This document shows, piece by piece, positions 61,567 to 64,000 of a stretch of DNA of 64,000 nt. The position numbers and the translations under genes are program-made. Position 1 is the stretch's first letter. The number at the start of each line of letters is the position of its first letter. The notes beneath the pieces were generated by a model. It was not told where the DNA came from. It saw nothing but the letters and a program-made list of their open reading frames with translations, and searched no databases. The stretch spans positions 4,138,501 to 4,202,500 of the forward strand of contig NZ_SGXG01000001.1 in assembly GCF_004216715.1 (NCBI RefSeq), in the 5' to 3' direction. The DNA comes from Cecembia calidifontis. GTDB lineage: Bacteria > Bacteroidota > Bacteroidia > Cytophagales > Cyclobacteriaceae.

Positions 61567-62226
61567 ATGCTTAGCAAGAACCAAATAGCCCAAAGAATAG
61601 CCAAAGAGGTAAAAAACGGACAATATATCAACTTGGGGATTGGCATTCCAACTTTAGTAGCCAATTACATCCCTGAGAACATCAATGTCGTACTTCAGTC
61701 AGAGAACGGTTTATTGGGGATAGGTCCTTTTCCTACAGAAGATCAGATTGATCCAGACCTGATCAATGCCGGAAAGCAGACCATCACCATGGTCAAAGGC
61801 TCAGCACTTTTCAGTTCGGCGGAATCCTTTGCCATGATACGGGGCGGACATGTGCAGTTAACTATTTTAGGAGCCATGGAAGTTTCAGAAAATGGAGACA
61901 TTGCCAACTGGAAAATACCAGGAAAAATGGTAAAAGGAATGGGAGGTGCTATGGATTTGGTAGCATCTGCCGAAAACATCATTGTGGCCATGCAGCATTG
62001 CAGCAAAGATGGTCAATCCAAGCTTTTAAAAAAATGTAGCCTTCCAATTACAGGAATACGCTGCGTCAAGAAAATTGTAACCGACCTTGCCGTACTGGAA
62101 GTGATGCCTGAGGGTGGTTTTAAACTACTGGAAAGGGCACCTGGCATCAGTGTAGAGGAAATCCAATCCAAAACTGAAGGAAGGCTGATAGTAGAAGGTG
62201 AAATCCCTGAAATGAAATTTGATTGA
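61567..62226 (+). CDS. scoB: 3-oxoacid CoA-transferase subunit B
   Basis: A 219-residue beta subunit. The catalytic Glu lies in LQSENGLLGIGP, and GGHVQLTILGAMEVSENGD is the family block. It allows use of acetoacetate or its formation from acetoacetyl-CoA. Possibly cotranscribed with the CoA-transferase III gene that starts 53 nt on. Confidence 0.94.
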   Translation: MLSKNQIAQRIAKEVKNGQYINLGIGIPTLVANYIPENINVVLQSENGLLGIGPFPTEDQIDPDLINAGKQTITMVKGSALFSSAESFAMIRGGHVQLTILGAMEVSENGDIANWKIPGKMVKGMGGAMDLVASAENIIVAMQHCSKDGQSKLLKKCSLPITGIRCVKKIVTDLAVLEVMPEGGFKLLERAPGISVEEIQSKTEGRLIVEGEIPEMKFD

Positions 62227-62279
62227 TACACAAAATCCTCTCTTTGGTAAAAAGAGGGGATTTTTTTGATCCTTGCAAA

Positions 62280-63353
62280 ATGAATATTTTCAACAACCTC
62301 AAGGTCATCGAACTATCCAGTGTACTGGCTGGTCCATTGGTTGGGACATTTTTTGCAGAGTTGGGCGCAGAAGTGCTCAAAGTCGAAAACAGCAAAACAG
62401 GAGGAGATGTGACCCGCAGCTGGAAACTATCCGGGGAAAATCCTGAACAAAGCCTTTCTGCCTATTATGCATCAGCCAATTATGGAAAAACTTCCATATT
62501 AAGGAACTTAAGTGATGATTCGGACCATCGGGAAATTTTATCCCTGATCAAAAAGGCGGATGTCGTTTTGGTCAATTTCAAGCCTGGAGATGCGCTTAGG
62601 CTCGAGTTAGATTTTGAATCCTTACTTCAGGTCAATCCATCATTGGTATATGGTGAAATCGTTGGTTTCAGTGAAAATGATCCAAGGGTAGCCTATGATG
62701 TGGTATTGCAGGCAGAGACAGGCTATATGTCCATGAATGGCGAACCGGACTCCCCTCCCCTAAAGATGCCCTTGGCAATGATTGATATACTCACAGCCCA
62801 TCAACTTAAAGAAGGTATCTTATGCGCTTTGTTACAAAGATCAGTAGATGGAAAAGGGCGAAAGGTAACGGTTTCCCTTTACGATTCAGCGATTGCTTCC
62901 TTGACCAATCAGGCCTCTAATTGGCTAATGAACAAGCAGATCCCACAAAGGACAGGGTCATTGCATCCCAACATTGCTCCATATGGCGAAACATTTCAAT
63001 GCAAGGACGGCGAATGGATAGTATTGGCGATTGGAAGTGATCAGCAGTTTTACAGGTTGTGTGGGATACTGAAAATGCAGGAATTAAAATCAGATTTAAG
63101 ATTCATTACCAATGCCGGTAGGGTAAAGCATAGATCTGAATTAGCTATCAAATTCAAAGAGCAGTTTTTAAAAAAACCTATAGCGGAATGGGCAGGTATG
63201 ATGTTGGAGCAACATATCCCTTTTGGCCAGATCAAGGACCTACAAGCAGTATTTGAAGAAGATCAGGCTAAGAAATTGATTTTGGAACAGGAAATGGAAG
63301 GCATAATTACCAAAAGGGTCAGGACTGTGGCTTTTAACATTACCGGAGATTGA
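62280..63353 (+). CDS. CaiB/BaiF family (class III) CoA-transferase
   Basis: 357 residues from ATG 62280, after an unlikely 5' extension to 62223. It fits the family: VIELSSVLAGPLVGTFFAEL, AEVLKVEN, ANYGKTSI, and the catalytic Asp in MIDILTAHQLKEG. The N-terminal and C-terminal parts form the interlocked dimer. The CoA donor and acceptor are unknown. It follows scoAB, so short-chain or branched acids are plausible. Confidence 0.9.
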   Translation: MNIFNNLKVIELSSVLAGPLVGTFFAELGAEVLKVENSKTGGDVTRSWKLSGENPEQSLSAYYASANYGKTSILRNLSDDSDHREILSLIKKADVVLVNFKPGDALRLELDFESLLQVNPSLVYGEIVGFSENDPRVAYDVVLQAETGYMSMNGEPDSPPLKMPLAMIDILTAHQLKEGILCALLQRSVDGKGRKVTVSLYDSAIASLTNQASNWLMNKQIPQRTGSLHPNIAPYGETFQCKDGEWIVLAIGSDQQFYRLCGILKMQELKSDLRFITNAGRVKHRSELAIKFKEQFLKKPIAEWAGMMLEQHIPFGQIKDLQAVFEEDQAKKLILEQEMEGIITKRVRTVAFNITGD

Positions 63354-63386
63354 TCCGTCAATCCCACAAAAGGCCAATTAAGTAAA

Positions 63387-63409
63387 GTCCAGAGCTGAAA
63401 GCTCTGGAC
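63387..63409 (-). terminator. Terminator-like hairpin after purL
   Basis: A perfect 10-bp stem GTCCAGAGCT/AGCTCTGGAC with a 3-nt loop. On the minus strand TTTACTT follows; on the plus strand AAAAAAT. It lies 128 nt beyond the purL stop, so the assignment is weak. Confidence 0.45.
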
Positions 63410-63537
63410 AAAAAATCCTTAATGAAACGCTTAATTCATTAACTCTTCCGTATTTTTTCTAAATCCATTATCCCCTTCCGAAACCGGACTTTACCCTTCC
63501 GAAATCCTTGCCTCTTGCTATTCACATCTCGCCCCTG

Positions 63538-64000
63538 CTACCTCTCACTCACCCACTTATAAGCATTCACAAACGCCTCCACCCAAGGGGTAATTTCATC
63601 ACCCTGTCTTTCTGATGGATAATATGGCCAATTCCAAGGCTTAATGGACCGTTCAATATGGGGCATAATAGCCAAATGCCTTCCATCAGCAGAGGCAATT
63701 CCGGCTACTGCATAATCAGACCCATTAGGATTGCCAGGATAGGCAGTATAGGAATAGGTCATACCAATATGATAGGCTTCTTTTGGCTTTGGCAAATGGA
63801 ATTTTCCTTCCCCATGCGCAATCCATACCCCCAAACGTTGACCTGCAAGGCTCTTTAACATCACCGTGTTGTTTTCCGGTATGCTTACATTGACAAATGC
63901 GGATTCAAATTTATGGCTGGCATTGTGCAGCATTTTAGGACGTTCGTCGTGCTCAGATGCAACCAGGCCCAATTCCACCATCAATTGGCAGCCATTACAA
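63538..64000 (-). CDS. purL: Phosphoribosylformylglycinamidine synthase, C-terminal part
   Basis: The 3' end of a gene that continues past base 64000. The visible part is the PurQ-like glutaminase domain of large PurL: the nucleophile Cys in CNGCQLMVELGL at the window edge, then NASHKFES, HGEGKFHLPKPKEAY, YPGNPNGSDYAVAGI, DGRHLAIMPHIERS, PWNWPYYP and TPWVEAF. The His and Glu of the triad fall in MPHIERS. It feeds ammonia to FGAM synthesis in purine biosynthesis. Full-length PurL has about 1200-1300 residues, so most is outside. Confidence 0.95.
   Translation of the reverse strand, partial: CNGCQLMVELGLVASEHDERPKMLHNASHKFESAFVNVSIPENNTVMLKSLAGQRLGVWIAHGEGKFHLPKPKEAYHIGMTYSYTAYPGNPNGSDYAVAGIASADGRHLAIMPHIERSIKPWNWPYYPSERQGDEITPWVEAFVNAYKWVSER

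Noticed and set aside
1..64000. CRISPR arrays, tRNA and rRNA genes, full insertion sequences
   Set aside because: No regularly spaced repeats, cloverleaf T-loop motifs, rRNA stretches or intact transposase genes were seen by eye.

Overview
The window looks like chromosome from a Bacteroidota, most likely Cytophagales and plausibly Cyclobacteriaceae. This rests on gene content (orphan Rhs cores, DUF4920, DUF983, DUF3098, DUF2807 and DUF2147 proteins, YaiO barrels, ftsE and ftsX at separate loci), AT-rich intergenic DNA, and several -7 boxes of the Bacteroidetes type TAnnTTTG. No rRNA, tRNA or CRISPR array was recognised. One SRP RNA and one SAM riboswitch are present.

Region 1 (1-5000) is accessory. 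It holds the 3' end of a tyrosine recombinase gene, about 1.1 kb of GC-rich noncoding DNA with strong inverted repeats (possibly the end of a mobile element), two tandem orphan Rhs C-terminal toxin/immunity modules (the second toxin is a metzincin-type zinc protease), and debris of an HTH regulator and of a probable Y1 transposase.

Region 2 (5000-12000) has a YceI lipoprotein, a gamma-carbonic-anhydrase-like protein and a cluster of esterase, ATP-grasp, GCS2 carboxylate-amine ligase, class I glutamine amidotransferase and a second ATP-grasp-like protein. The cluster looks like an uncharacterised peptide or amide ligase pathway.

Region 3 (12000-35000) is mostly housekeeping: SRP RNA, transaldolase, ftsE, an S41 protease, miaB, a sigma-54 activator, lptE, secG, groESL, corA, proBA, alkaline phosphatase, msrA and small conserved proteins. 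A possible sigma-54 promoter with phased TGACA repeats precedes groES.

Region 4 (35000-46400, all minus strand) is the most unusual part. It is a duplicated cassette of stand-alone receiver, membrane HEAT-repeat protein, processive GT2 glycosyltransferase and TPR plus YaiO-type outer-membrane barrel. One copy is followed by a DUF4838 (glycosidase-like) protein and a third receiver. I infer a synthase-dependent exopolysaccharide assembly and export system, analogous in layout to Pga or Bcs but built from different parts.

Region 5 (46600-64000) has three amidohydrolases in tandem, two of which lack the metal-binding HxH. Then come a GIN-domain lipoprotein, a SAM-riboswitch-controlled metY-metX pair with a tiny Cys/Met-rich leader ORF inside an attenuator-like hairpin, pdeM, an ftsX-DUF3098-uppP-truB-ribF run, a ketoacid CoA-transferase pair, a class III CoA-transferase, and the 3' end of purL running off the window.
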